A stretch of DNA of 43,390 nucleotides. Source: Thermodesulfobacteriota bacterium. Lineage in GTDB: Bacteria; Thermosulfidibacterota; Thermosulfidibacteria; Thermosulfidibacterales; B14-G1. The stretch spans positions 1 to 43,390 of the forward strand of contig JAJSAC010000036.1 of NCBI GenBank assembly GCA_024274915.1, given 5' to 3'. A program made the position numbers and the translations under genes. Under the pieces are notes generated by a model, which had not been told where the DNA came from, ran no database searches, and saw only the letters and a list, made by a program, of their open reading frames with translations. Shown piece by piece: positions 15,704 to 23,401 of this stretch. Every line of letters starts with the position of its first letter. Positions within the stretch are counted from its first letter, which is position 1.

Positions 15704-17011
15704 TCACCTTTCCTTGACAAATGTGGGCTGGAGTTTTCTGCCCGTGAGGACCCTGTAGCCGGCCTCTATGGCGAAAGAGAGACCCACCATAATCGCCAGG
15801 ACCCACAGCTCTTTGGGGTGGGTGGTGGCCCTTTGCCACACTAGGGCTGCCAGGGCCAGGAGGCACATCGCTAGCCCCAAGAGGGCCACCCAAGGCTTGC
15901 TCCCTGTTTTGGTTGCCAGCCTGTAGTTGGAGGCGTTGACGGCGGCGAAGATGAGGAGGAACCCCGCGCTTCCCATCATGGAGATGCTGGACAGATCGAA
16001 CAGGTTGGCCACGAGGAGGGTGAGTGCCGATGTGATGATGAGGCCCTCCAGGGGCTTGCTCCAAACCCGCTTTTCCAGAAATTCGGGCAGTTCCCCTTCT
16101 TTGGCTATGATATAGCTAACCCGGGCGGTGCCATAGAGGGTGGCGTTTATGGCCGAGCCCGTGGAGAGGAGGGCAGCGATGGCTATGAGGGTGAAGCCAA
16201 AGGCCCCCAGGAAAGGCCTGGCAGCAGCGGCTAGGGCATAGTCTTTGGCGGCTACGATTTGGCTGAGAGGCAGGTTACCCACGGTGACCAGGGCCACAAT
16301 GACGTAAAGGGCGATAACAAAGATGACCGCCGTGTAATAGGCCCGGGGGAGGGTCTTGGTAGGGTTCTTCACGTCCCGGGCGGTATTGGCAATGAGCTCA
16401 AAGCCCTCGTAGGCCAAAAAGATTATCATGCCCCCTGTGATGAGTTCCAGGGGCGGAGACCAGGATGAGGGGACCAGTCGGCTTGGGTCTACACTCCAAA
16501 GCCCTACGCCTACGAAAAATAGAAGGATGACCACCTTGAAAGCCACGATCCACTCTTCAGCCTTACCCACCACCTCGGCGTCCAGGGCATTGAGACCCGT
16601 GAGTGCCACTATTATGGCTGTAATGAGGGTGTGTCTCCAGAAAGGCTGGGTGGCTTTGGAGAAAAGGCTAGCCCCGTAGCTGCCGAAGGCGTAGGCATAG
16701 AGGGAGAGCATGACGATGTAGCTGAGCCACAGGAGGACGTTGAGACCGCCGGTGAAGAGGCTGGGACCGAAGGCCTGGTTGATGAACTCCACCGTTCCCC
16801 CTTCACTGGGGAAGGCAATGGACAGCTTCACATAGGAGTAAGAAGTTACGAGGGCTACCAATCCTGCCATCAGGAAGGCCAGGGGAGTTCCTCCCTGGGC
16901 CAGCTGCACCGCCAGTCCCAGGACGGCGAATATCCCCCCTCCTACCATGCCCCCTATTCCAATGGCCACCACAGGCCAGAAGCCTAAGGGGCCTTTTCTG
17001 CCTATGGCCAT
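15704..17011 (-). CDS. APC superfamily amino acid permease
   Basis: A 435-residue inner-membrane protein with about twelve membrane segments. The N-terminal GIGGMVGGGIFAVLGLAVQLA is the hallmark of the amino acid/polyamine/organocation superfamily, and AYEGFELIANTARDVKNPTKTLPRAYY, seen in mid-protein, is the conserved cytoplasmic loop. Substrate is not predictable; amino acids or amines are likely. It starts 3 bases after the stop of the flavodoxin-like gene and lacks a strong ribosome-binding site, so it is probably coupled to it. Together with the CI-like regulator it forms a three-gene minus-strand operon. Confidence 0.92.
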   Translation of the reverse strand: MAIGRKGPLGFWPVVAIGIGGMVGGGIFAVLGLAVQLAQGGTPLAFLMAGLVALVTSYSYVKLSIAFPSEGGTVEFINQAFGPSLFTGGLNVLLWLSYIVMLSLYAYAFGSYGASLFSKATQPFWRHTLITAIIVALTGLNALDAEVVGKAEEWIVAFKVVILLFFVGVGLWSVDPSRLVPSSWSPPLELITGGMIIFLAYEGFELIANTARDVKNPTKTLPRAYYTAVIFVIALYVIVALVTVGNLPLSQIVAAKDYALAAAARPFLGAFGFTLIAIAALLSTGSAINATLYGTARVSYIIAKEGELPEFLEKRVWSKPLEGLIITSALTLLVANLFDLSSISMMGSAGFLLIFAAVNASNYRLATKTGSKPWVALLGLAMCLLALAALVWQRATTHPKELWVLAIMVGLSFAIEAGYRVLTGRKLQPTFVKER

Positions 17012-17014
17012 AGT

Positions 17015-17881
17015 TCACTCTTTTCCGGGGGAGGGTGGAGAGAATTGGCGAAAAGGGGCGGTCCTTTCCCGGATCTCCCGTCTCCTCTCTATGAATTTTG
17101 GGCCAGAGGGCAGGACCTGGTATTCGAAATGGCGGATCACCTCTTCTTCTGTCCAGCGGTCAGGGGTGGGTGCCCATTCCACGGAAATCCCTTTGGCTGT
17201 GGTTTTGATGTTTCCTACAATTCCACAATTGGGACATTTAACCGTTGCACTACTGCCAAGGAGTAGAAGGGAGTTATGGCAGTATGGGCAGCTGGTGGGG
17301 CCCTCCTCTCCCAGGTACTCCACCTTCCCCTGGGAGATCTGCTCCACCATAGCCCTTCCCTTCTCCCTGGCTCGTTCCAAAGTTTCTTGATGGTATACAG
17401 CCTCTCCAGGGCCCTGGCCGTATACCATGAACTGGTCCACTATGGTGTAACCTAGAGCCCTGAGGAAAAGGGCGTTCAATGGCAGGGCGTAGGTTTCCCA
17501 TCCTGGGATACCCGCTGTGGCCATGGACAGGGCGGGGCGCCCCTCCAGCCTCCGGCCGTAGCCGTACATAAAGCCCATTCCCCTGTCCAGCAGGGTTTTC
17601 AGGAGACCTGTGGGTCCCAGTATGTAGGTGGGTGCTCCCAGGATAAGTCCGTCGTATTCCAGGAGGGTGTTGTAGACCTGGTGGGCCTGGTCTTGGATGG
17701 GACAGGGTGCTTTCTTGAAAACGCAGGTCATGCAGCCTCGGCACGGTTCAATCTTATAATCGGTGAGACGCATCATGGCTACGTAGGCTCCGGCCTCTTG
17801 GGCCCCTGTGAGACCTGCCTTTACAGCTATCTCTGTGTTCCCCATTTTGCGGAAACTACAAACCATGCCCAGAATTTTCAT
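17015..17881 (-). CDS. Flavodoxin-like NADPH-dependent FMN reductase family protein with zinc-ribbon-like tail
   Basis: A 288-residue protein. The first 190 residues have the flavodoxin-like fold of iron-sulfur flavoproteins: KILGMVCSFRKMGNTEIA (phosphate loop for FMN), the cysteine cluster CRGCMTCVFKKAPC at about 49-62, YDGLILGAPTYILGPTGLLK and a dimer-like C-terminal helix. The cluster CX2CX2CX4-7C is the pattern that ligates the [4Fe-4S] centre in iron-sulfur flavoproteins. A second pair, CPYCHN and CPNCGIVG (near 197-220), looks like a small zinc ribbon, which is not usual in this family. The ATG lies inside the end of the regulator gene (26-base overlap). The partner permease follows. 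Substrate and electron donor are unknown. Confidence 0.88.
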   Translation of the reverse strand: MKILGMVCSFRKMGNTEIAVKAGLTGAQEAGAYVAMMRLTDYKIEPCRGCMTCVFKKAPCPIQDQAHQVYNTLLEYDGLILGAPTYILGPTGLLKTLLDRGMGFMYGYGRRLEGRPALSMATAGIPGWETYALPLNALFLRALGYTIVDQFMVYGQGPGEAVYHQETLERAREKGRAMVEQISQGKVEYLGEEGPTSCPYCHNSLLLLGSSATVKCPNCGIVGNIKTTAKGISVEWAPTPDRWTEEEVIRHFEYQVLPSGPKFIERRREIRERTAPFRQFSPPSPGKE

Positions 17882-18413
17882 CTTCCTCTCCTTCCTTTCT
17901 CTTCTCTTTTTCCTGGGCCCGGAGGGCTATCTCCAGGGCCATGAGGTAAGCTTCTAAAGTTTCCTTCTGAGAGGGGTCTGTTTTGAAGAGTTTGTGCAGG
18001 ATCTGGACCAGTTCTGGTTGTTGAAAGAGCTTTTTCACCACTTCTTCTAAAGCGGCGTCCTCCCTGCCTCCGGCACTGTAGAGGATACCTTCTTCTTCCA
18101 CCCCTTTAAAGTACTGGGGGCCTCTTCCAGTAATGAGCCACGCTGGGTTTACCCCGAAGTTATCTAAAAGCAGTTTAATAGCTGAGGCTTTGGGCTCATT
18201 TTTGCCGCTAATATACCGATTAAGTGCCGATTTTGAAACCCCCAGGGAGCGGGCAAAGGCTTCTTGGCTGAGTCTCGATTGTTTACATATTTCTTTTATC
18301 CTGGAACCAATCTCTTTCCTTAGAGATTTCAGGTGGTTACCGTCAGGGACGGGTGGGGTTGCCAAGGATTTATGGGTTGCCTTTTTCTCCCCATTGTTAT
18401 AGAAATTTCCCAT
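17856..18413 (-). CDS. XRE/CI-type helix-turn-helix transcriptional regulator
   Basis: A 185-residue regulator. Residues 30-90 form an HTH: RIKEICKQSRLSQEAFARSLG, then KSALNRYISGKNEPK, followed by NFGVNPAWLITGRGPQY, the hallmark ending of phage CI repressor-like N-terminal domains. There is no peptidase (LexA/S24) domain; the rest is a charged, possibly coiled-coil helix. It is cytoplasmic and probably controls its own operon with the flavodoxin-like and APC genes, since several palindromes lie directly upstream (18446-18459, 18495-18515). ATG at 18413 has CAGGAG upstream. A prophage origin for the DNA-binding domain is possible but no phage genes are nearby. Confidence 0.88.
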   Translation of the reverse strand: MGNFYNNGEKKATHKSLATPPVPDGNHLKSLRKEIGSRIKEICKQSRLSQEAFARSLGVSKSALNRYISGKNEPKASAIKLLLDNFGVNPAWLITGRGPQYFKGVEEEGILYSAGGREDAALEEVVKKLFQQPELVQILHKLFKTDPSQKETLEAYLMALEIALRAQEKEKRKEGEEDENSGHGL

Positions 18414-18445
18414 AAAAAATCTCCTGCAAAAGGCCCATTTTTGGG

Positions 18446-18515
18446 TTGACTTATGTCAAAAATGGTGCTAAATGCTTAGTAACACTGGGTTTTCGCATGT
18501 GGGTTTTATACATGC
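18446..18515 (+). promoter_or_regulatory. Promoter and palindromic candidate operators in the regulator/receiver divergent region
   Basis: On the plus strand TTGACT (18446-18451), a 17-base spacer and TAAATG (18469-18474) make a plausible sigma-70 promoter towards the receiver gene at 18611. The -35 overlaps the palindrome TTGACTTATGTCAA (18446-18459); CTAAATGCTTAG spans the -10; and GCATGT/ACATGC (18495-18500 and 18510-18515) make a third dyad. Dyads around a promoter next to a CI-like gene suggest operators. Binding is inferred only. Confidence 0.5.
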
Positions 18516-18610
18516 AAAGACTGGGGGTAGCAATGGAGCCCGAGGGATTGTTGAAGGGCCAGCCATATTGAAAAGGCGGCCCAGTTTTGGGGGAAGATGG
18601 GGGCATAAAT

Positions 18611-19018
18611 ATGGGGGACGAGAGGGTCGTAGTAATAGCCGATGACGAGGAGATGGTCAGGGACTTTTTGAAGGCTGTTTTCTCACGGACTCACTGTCGT
18701 ATCCTGGAGGCCAGTGATGGAGAGGAGGCGGTGGAGCTGGTGCGCAGGGAGGGGGACAGGATAGCCCTGGTGATGCTAGATGCGGTGATGCCCAGAAAGG
18801 GGGGAATCGAGGCCCTTCCTGAGGTGGTGAGGGAAGTTCCCCATGCCCATGTGGTTCTATTTTCGGGGAACCCTGAGCCCTACAGGAGGAAAGCCCTGTC
18901 CTTGGGGGCCCATAGGGTTCTTTCCAAGCCTTTTAGGGTGAAGGAACTGGTTCACCTTCTGGATGAGGCCCTGGCTCATGCCAGCCAAGAGGCCATGACC
19001 CCTGCAAAGGCGTTGTAG
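18611..19018 (+). CDS. Single-domain response regulator (CheY-like receiver)
   Basis: A 135-residue receiver domain without an output domain. It shows the acidic pocket in VIADDEEMVRDF, the phospho-acceptor aspartate in VMLDAVMPRKGG, the conserved serine in VVLFSGNPE and the lysine in VLSKPF. Such proteins pass a phosphoryl group to partner kinases or bind targets directly. No kinase is adjacent, so it is an orphan; a hybrid kinase elsewhere is likely the partner. I take the ATG at 18611 rather than a TTG at 18587 because the receiver fold starts right after it. Its last 43 bases overlap the convergent macro-domain gene. Confidence 0.88.
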   Translation: MGDERVVVIADDEEMVRDFLKAVFSRTHCRILEASDGEEAVELVRREGDRIALVMLDAVMPRKGGIEALPEVVREVPHAHVVLFSGNPEPYRRKALSLGAHRVLSKPFRVKELVHLLDEALAHASQEAMTPAKAL

Positions 19019-19509
19019 GCCTCTTTGCCAAAGAGGCAGAATACCACTTCTTCTAGGCTTGTGTCAGGGTGGTCCTGAAGGAACTTCCCTACGGCCTGGT
19101 ACATGATTTTTGCGGCTGATTCCAAGGAGAACCCTCCTACGCCGGTGCCCAGAGCGGGAAGGGCGATGGATTTCAATCCCAGTTCGTGGGCTCTAAGGAG
19201 GGCGTTGTAGGTAGCAGCCTGAATCTTTTCTGCGTCGGTGGCCAGGTCTTGCCCCATGACAGCGGCGTGGATGACATAACGGGCCTTAAGCCTGCCTGCG
19301 CTGGTCACGATGGCCTCACCTACTGGCCTGGGGCCTTGAGTCACAGCCTCTATTTCTATCTCCTCTCCGCCTCTCCTTTTGATGGCTCCAGCAACTCCCG
19401 CTCCCATCCAGAAGTGGTTGTTGGCGGCGTTTACTATGGCATCGGTGGCCAGCTCGGTGATGTCTCCTTCCTCCAATTTCACCACCACTTTTCCCAGCTT
19501 CTTTTCCAT
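18976..19509 (-). CDS. Macro domain protein (ADP-ribose binding / deacylase)
   Basis: A 177-residue stand-alone macro domain. The signature ATDAIVNAANNHFWMGAGVAGAI (residues about 22-44) with NAAN and the glycine loop, and IALPALGTGVGGFSLESAA further on, identify the ADP-ribose pocket. Family members hydrolyse O-acetyl-ADP-ribose or remove mono-ADP-ribose from proteins or nucleic acids. ATG at 19509 is preceded by AGGAGG with a 5-base gap; an upstream GTG at 19515 is too close to that site. The gene overlaps the receiver gene end to end by 43 bases and follows the HD-domain gene by 37 bases, so it may be co-transcribed with the latter. Confidence 0.92.
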   Translation of the reverse strand: MEKKLGKVVVKLEEGDITELATDAIVNAANNHFWMGAGVAGAIKRRGGEEIEIEAVTQGPRPVGEAIVTSAGRLKARYVIHAAVMGQDLATDAEKIQAATYNALLRAHELGLKSIALPALGTGVGGFSLESAAKIMYQAVGKFLQDHPDTSLEEVVFCLFGKEAYNAFAGVMASWLA

Positions 19510-19546
19510 GTGCACCTCCTTTTGTACGGGGGAGCCCCAAGAGTTT

Positions 19547-20092
19547 TTAAAGGCCCAGCTCCTGGGAGATGCTTTTCATGGCCTCTAAAGAAATGTCCAG
19601 AAACTCTTCCAGGGAGAGTCCTAGTTCATGGCAGGCCTGGATCTGTTCCCTGTTTGCTCCTCGGGCGAAGTGCTTTTCTTTGAATCGGTTCATGAGGAAA
19701 TTCACATCCAGAGGTTCCAGCTTTTTGGAGGGGTGGATGAGGGCGGCGGCCACGATGAGTCCCGTTACGGGGTCGGCGCAATACAGGGCCTTGTCCAAAA
19801 GGCTTTCCCTGGGCACATGACCAGGGTGGGCTAGGATGGCGTGGAGAATCTCCTGGGGCAGATCTTTGTCCTGGAGAAGCTCCACAGTCCGAAAGCCGTG
19901 ACGGGCCATGTTCTTGGCCGTCTCGTCGTAGTCCAGATCGTGGAGGAGTCCTGCCATACTCCAAAGCTCTTCGTCTTCTCCAAAATGGCGGGCCAGCTCC
20001 CCCATGACGGCCTCCACGGCCAGGCAGTGTTTTTGGAGGTTTCTGTTTTTTACCCGCTTTTTGAGCAGGGCCAAGGCCTCTTCTCTTTCCAT
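19547..20092 (-). CDS. HD domain-containing phosphohydrolase family protein
   Basis: A 181-residue HD-superfamily protein. The metal-binding set appears as H22 (LQKHCLAVE), H51-D52 in GLLHDLDYDE, histidines in ARHGF and AHPGH, and a distal aspartate in ALYCADPVTG. This matches predicted HDIG-type hydrolases of about 180 residues found widely in anaerobes. They act on phosphate esters, often nucleotides, but the substrate here is unknown. ATG at 20092 has GGGAGAGG upstream. Next gene on the strand is the macro-domain protein. A nucleotide-metabolism link between the two is suggestive only. Confidence 0.85.
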   Translation of the reverse strand: MEREEALALLKKRVKNRNLQKHCLAVEAVMGELARHFGEDEELWSMAGLLHDLDYDETAKNMARHGFRTVELLQDKDLPQEILHAILAHPGHVPRESLLDKALYCADPVTGLIVAAALIHPSKKLEPLDVNFLMNRFKEKHFARGANREQIQACHELGLSLEEFLDISLEAMKSISQELGL

Positions 20093-20170
20093 TTTGAACC
20101 TCTCCCTTGATATGGATTTCTGAAGTTGTTATAAGCACTTCTGCTCCTATGCACAAGGTACAAGGAATTG

Positions 20171-20232
20171 GGGTGACATCATGCAAAGGGGCGGTGAGGG
20201 GCGCAAGGAGGTTCTCTGAATAAATGTCACCC
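20171..20232. other. 62-base element bounded by 9-bp inverted repeat
   Basis: GGGTGACAT (20171-20179) and ATGTCACCC (20224-20232) are perfect inverted copies flanking a purine-rich interior with two GGGGCG-type runs. The element lies in the divergent region between the HD gene and rpsU, upstream of the likely rpsU promoter. It may be a paired operator or a structured leader of the HD gene on the minus strand. No known riboswitch consensus was recognised. Confidence 0.45.
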
Positions 20233-20249
20233 TTGGGCCGGGAAAAGGC

Positions 20250-20278
20250 TTGACTTAGCAATTTACATAATTTACGTT
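20250..20278 (+). promoter_or_regulatory. Likely sigma-70 promoter of rpsU
   Basis: TTGACT (20250-20255), then a 17-base AT-rich spacer, then TACGTT (20273-20278). The -35 matches five of six consensus bases, and the -10 keeps the key T, A and T. The surroundings are much more AT-rich than the genome. Transcription would begin about 45 bases ahead of the rpsU ATG at 20330. Confidence 0.6.
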
Positions 20279-20329
20279 ATTTATGCTTGCCTTTACCAAT
20301 CTGGCATGGAAAGGGGGGATGGGGCCCGT

Positions 20330-20548
20330 ATGGCTAATGTAGTGAACGCCTTTGTTAAGGTGGAGAATGATCTGGATGCTGCGCTGAAAAAGCTTCGGAA
20401 GAAAATAGAGAAAGAAGGACTTATTAAGGAGATTAAAAAGAACATGTATTATGAGAAGCCCACTCAGCGCAGGCGCAGGAAGATGCTGAAGGCTAGAAAG
20501 AAGATGCGCAAGATGCAGGAGAAGATGGCCCGGCTAGACCGCTATTGA
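20330..20548 (+). CDS. rpsU: 30S ribosomal protein S21
   Basis: A 72-residue, very basic protein. NAFVKVENDLDAALKKLRKK, MYYEKPTQRRRRK and a lysine/arginine-rich tail match bacterial S21, which aids initiation by stabilising the mRNA pairing on the small subunit. Start at 20330 (MANVVN) fits the family; an upstream in-frame ATG at 20306 would add 8 untypical residues. A run of G's upstream (GGGGGG near 20314) may be the ribosome-binding site. It has its own promoter and terminator, a monocistronic unit. The tail (RKKMRKMQEKMARLDRY) is slightly longer than in E. coli. Confidence 0.93.
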   Translation: MANVVNAFVKVENDLDAALKKLRKKIEKEGLIKEIKKNMYYEKPTQRRRRKMLKARKKMRKMQEKMARLDRY

Positions 20549-20574
20549 AGTTTTGGAACCTCTGCATAACGACC

Positions 20575-20602
20575 GGGGGAGCTTCAAGAGGCTCCCCCTT
20601 TT
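20575..20602 (+). terminator. Rho-independent terminator of rpsU
   Basis: GGGGGAGC (20575-20582) and GCTCCCCC (20591-20598) form a perfect 8-bp stem with an 8-base loop, followed by TTTT. It lies 26 bases after the rpsU stop. It has no T tract on the other strand, so it serves rpsU only. Confidence 0.9.
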
Positions 20603-20645
20603 AGTTTGCCCCTCTTTGCTCCCTCCTTTAGCTTTTTCACTGCCC

Positions 20646-21656
20646 TTAGCCCTTTTCCCCCAGCACCTTCTCCACCTCTTCCCATACCTCTTCCACGGTG
20701 ATGGCTTCCAGGCAAGGGGGTCGGTTCTCTTGGGCTGGTTGGCACTCTCTGAAGAACCTCTCTCGGCAGGGAGAGCAGGGGAAAGCGTTCCAGATGTGAT
20801 GGGCCTTTTCTCCCCGGGGACCGGTGAGGTGGGGGGCTGTGGATCCATGGATGGTGATGGTGGGAGTGCCCACGGCGGCCGCTAGATGGCCGGGGCCACT
20901 GTCGTTGCCTATGAAAAGGGAAGCCTTTTCCAAGAGAACGGCCATTTCCCCTAGGCCCAGGTCTAGGGTTGTGATATCTATGACCCCTTTCACTCCCGCT
21001 ACCAGGTCTTGGGCCTTCTTCCTTTCCATGGGGCTCCCCAGGAGGAGGACCCTGAGACCCTTTTTGGCGAGACGCTGAATGATTTCCTGGAATCTGCTGG
21101 GGAGCCAGGTCCGGGGCTCTTTGGAAGAGAAGGGATGGACCACCAGTGTCTCTTCTCCTTCTAGGCCTTCCCTTTCCCATAATTCTTGGGCTTTCTCCCG
21201 GGCCCGGTGGGGAGGATGAATGAGGGGTCCTTCCCAGGGGCGGTATAGGCCAGCATTTTCCAGGATGTGGCGGTAGACTTGGGACTGGTGAAGGGGGCCT
21301 TGGGGGAGGGTCACCTTCCTGTGGAGGAGGAAGCCTCGGCCGTCGGTGGGGAGTCCCCAGGTCCGGGGCACCCCTCCCAACAGGCACATAAGGGCCGACA
21401 GGAAGCTATTGGGCAGTAGCGTTGCCCTGTCCACAGGTCTGGTGAGGAGGAGACAGGCTCCTTGGAAGACTTTTCCCCATCCTTTTTTGGTTAGGGCAAG
21501 GTAGGTGTCCGGGGGATATCGCCCTTCCAAGAGGGAATAGAAGGGCCCGGGCCCCAGTAGAAGGAGTATCCCCTCCTCTAGGGAGCCCAGGAGGGAGGGT
21601 AAGGCCATGATAAAATCTCCCAGCCAGTTGGGTAGAACAACCACTGCCTTCTTCAT
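20646..21656 (-). CDS. waaF: Lipopolysaccharide heptosyltransferase II-like, glycosyltransferase family 9
   Basis: A 336-residue GT9 enzyme that would transfer heptose to the LPS inner core at the cytoplasmic face of the inner membrane. Start at 21656 gives MKKAVVVLPNWLGDFIMALPSL, and PNWLGD is the WaaF hallmark; a longer frame from 21755 adds 33 untypical residues. Further marks are VVHPFSSKEPRTWL, FIGNDSGPGHLAAAVGTPTITIHGST and the C-terminal cysteine set CSPCRERFFRECQP with a later CLEAIT, common in heptosyltransferase II. It stands alone on the minus strand between rpsU and lysS. WaaC or another GT9 enzyme cannot be excluded. Presence implies an LPS-bearing outer membrane. Confidence 0.85.
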   Translation of the reverse strand: MKKAVVVLPNWLGDFIMALPSLLGSLEEGILLLLGPGPFYSLLEGRYPPDTYLALTKKGWGKVFQGACLLLTRPVDRATLLPNSFLSALMCLLGGVPRTWGLPTDGRGFLLHRKVTLPQGPLHQSQVYRHILENAGLYRPWEGPLIHPPHRAREKAQELWEREGLEGEETLVVHPFSSKEPRTWLPSRFQEIIQRLAKKGLRVLLLGSPMERKKAQDLVAGVKGVIDITTLDLGLGEMAVLLEKASLFIGNDSGPGHLAAAVGTPTITIHGSTAPHLTGPRGEKAHHIWNAFPCSPCRERFFRECQPAQENRPPCLEAITVEEVWEEVEKVLGEKG

Positions 21657-21710
21657 GGCACCCTTATAGCTTCTGAAAAGGGATTGCTCAAAGGGGAAAA
21701 CCTTTACCCT

Positions 21711-21739
21711 TTGACAACCTGGAGACCAGGGGCTATTCC
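21711..21739 (+). promoter_or_regulatory. Possible lysS promoter
   Basis: TTGACA (21711-21716, perfect -35) with TATTCC (21734-21739) at a 17-base spacing, about 90 bases ahead of the lysS ATG. The spacer contains a small dyad, CCTGGAGACCAGG. The -10 is poor, so this is tentative. Confidence 0.4.
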
Positions 21740-21828
21740 ATAACCCATTCTTCAATGTGTGGATGTGTTGAGGTGAAAGTGCGTGGATGCGCTGGCGCGC
21801 ATTCTGTTGCTAGGGAGGAAGAGAAACC

Positions 21829-23346
21829 ATGGCGGAAACCCTGGACAAGATCCGACAGGACCTGATGAGAAAGGTGGAGGCCTTCCGGGAGATGGGGATA
21901 AATCCCTATCCCAACCGCTTCAAGGTGAGCCACACCCTGGGAGAGGTGGTGGAGGCTTATGGGGAAGAGCAAGATGATACCGAGCTAGAGAAGGCTGGGG
22001 TGTTCACTCTAGCGGGGCGCATGATGTCCCTCCGGATCCATGGGCGTATAGCCTTTGCCCACCTGAGAGACTACACGGGCAGGCTCCAGATTTTGGTGGA
22101 ACGAGACGTGGTGGGTAGGGATTTTTACAACAAGGTCTTCAAAAAGCTGGACGTGGGGGACTTTTTGGGGGTAAAGGGTACCCTTTTTAGGACCCGCACA
22201 GGGGAGCTCACCCTTAGGGTTCAGGGGGTGACCCTTCTCTCTAAGGTTCTGCGTCCCCTGCCGGAAAAGTGGCATGGGCTCAAAGATGTGGAACTCCGCT
22301 ACCGCCAGCGTTACCTGGATCTCATAGCTAACGAGGATTCCCGCAGGGTCTTTGTGGTTCGGAGCCAAGTTATCCGCAAGATCCGGGAATTCCTGGTGAG
22401 CCGGGGTTTCATGGAGGTGGAAACCCCCATGATGCAGCCCATTCCCGGTGGTGCTGCCGCCAGACCCTTTGTCACCCATCACAACGCTTTGGATATAGAT
22501 CTCTATCTCCGTATAGCTCCAGAGCTGTATCTAAAGAGGCTGGTGGTAGGGGGATTTGATAGGGTGTTTGAGTTGGGCAAGTGTTTCCGCAACGAGGGCA
22601 TCTCCACGGAGCACAACCCCGAGTTCACCATGGTGGAGTTTTATATGGCCTATGCCGATTATATGGACCTTATGGACCTCACCGAAGGGCTTGTCTCTAC
22701 CCTGGCCAGGGAGATTTTGGGTACCACCCAGGTGGAATACGGGGATTACGTTCTGGACCTGAGTCCTCCCTATAGGCGCATTACTTTTCGCAGGGCCCTC
22801 TTGGAGTTGGGAAAGGTGCCTCCCAAAGTGCTGGAGGAGGAAGCCAAGGCCCGGGAGTATGCCCGGGAATTGGAGATTGACGAGGAGAAATTGGCCACTT
22901 TCGGCAAAGTGCTGGGCGAGATTTTCGAGCGGAGGGTGGAGCCCATCCTGGTGCAGCCCACATTTGTGTACGATTACCCCAGGGACGTCTCTCCCCTGGC
23001 TAAGAGCAAGGAGGATGACCCTTCAATGGTGGAGCGTTTCGAGTTCTTCATGGCCTGCAAAGAGGTGGCCAATGCTTACACGGAGCTCAACGATCCCGTG
23101 GACCAAAGGGAGCGCTTTTTGGAGCAGATTAAGGAGCGGGCCAGGGGAGATGAAGAGGCCCATCGTATGGATGAGGACTACATCCGGGCTTTAGAGTATG
23201 GTCTTCCTCCTACGGCGGGGGAAGGCATTGGTGTAGATCGCCTGGTCATGATTCTTACGGACTCTCCATCCATCCGGGATGTTATCCTCTTCCCCACTTT
23301 GAGGCCGGAAGGCGGTGTAGAGGGAGACAGGGATGGGAAGGCTTAA
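21829..23346 (+). CDS. lysS: Lysyl-tRNA synthetase (class II)
   Basis: A 505-residue class II aminoacyl-tRNA synthetase. The N-terminal OB-fold (residues about 60-160) includes [19 protein letters not shown]. Motif 1 is [16 protein letters not shown], motif 2 is [20 protein letters not shown] and motif 3 is [15 protein letters not shown]. Length and order match bacterial LysRS. ATG at 21829 follows AGGGAGGAAG. It is the first gene of a plus-strand run that continues with a LolC/E-type gene, a DUF47 protein and a Pit transporter. Confidence 0.97.
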   Translation: MAETLDKIRQDLMRKVEAFREMGINPYPNRFKVSHTLGEVVEAYGEEQDDTELEKAGVFTLAGRMMSLRIHGRIAFAHLRDYTGRLQILVERDVVGRDFYNKVFKKLDVGDFLGVKGTLFRTRTGELTLRVQGVTLLSKVLRPLPEKWHGLKDVELRYRQRYLDLIANEDSRRVFVVRSQVIRKIREFLVSRGFMEVETPMMQPIPGGAAARPFVTHHNALDIDLYLRIAPELYLKRLVVGGFDRVFELGKCFRNEGISTEHNPEFTMVEFYMAYADYMDLMDLTEGLVSTLAREILGTTQVEYGDYVLDLSPPYRRITFRRALLELGKVPPKVLEEEAKAREYARELEIDEEKLATFGKVLGEIFERRVEPILVQPTFVYDYPRDVSPLAKSKEDDPSMVERFEFFMACKEVANAYTELNDPVDQRERFLEQIKERARGDEEAHRMDEDYIRALEYGLPPTAGEGIGVDRLVMILTDSPSIRDVILFPTLRPEGGVEGDRDGKA

Positions 23347-23401
23347 GGTCAGGGGCCAAAGGCAAAGGGCCAAGGGCGGGGGCCTCTTTTGACTTTTGAG
23401 C

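Noticed and set aside
15240-16064. A 274-codon minus frame opposite THEP1 and the permease end
   Set aside because: Joins antisense and out-of-frame parts of two convincing genes; no motif.
20171-20232. Riboswitch identity for the inverted-repeat element
   Set aside because: I compared it by eye with c-di-GMP, moco, fluoride and preQ1 patterns and none fitted; kept only as an unassigned element.
19626-20261. A 211-codon frame on minus overlapping the HD gene in another frame
   Set aside because: Mostly the HD gene read in another frame with low-complexity Gly/Arg/Pro text; HD motifs are in the other frame.
23347-23401. G-rich repeats (GGGCCAAAGGC, GGGCCAAGGGC) between lysS and the lolC/E-like gene as a possible terminator
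   Set aside because: No stable stem of sufficient length; the following TCTTTTGACTTTT is suggestive but the stem is only GGCC.
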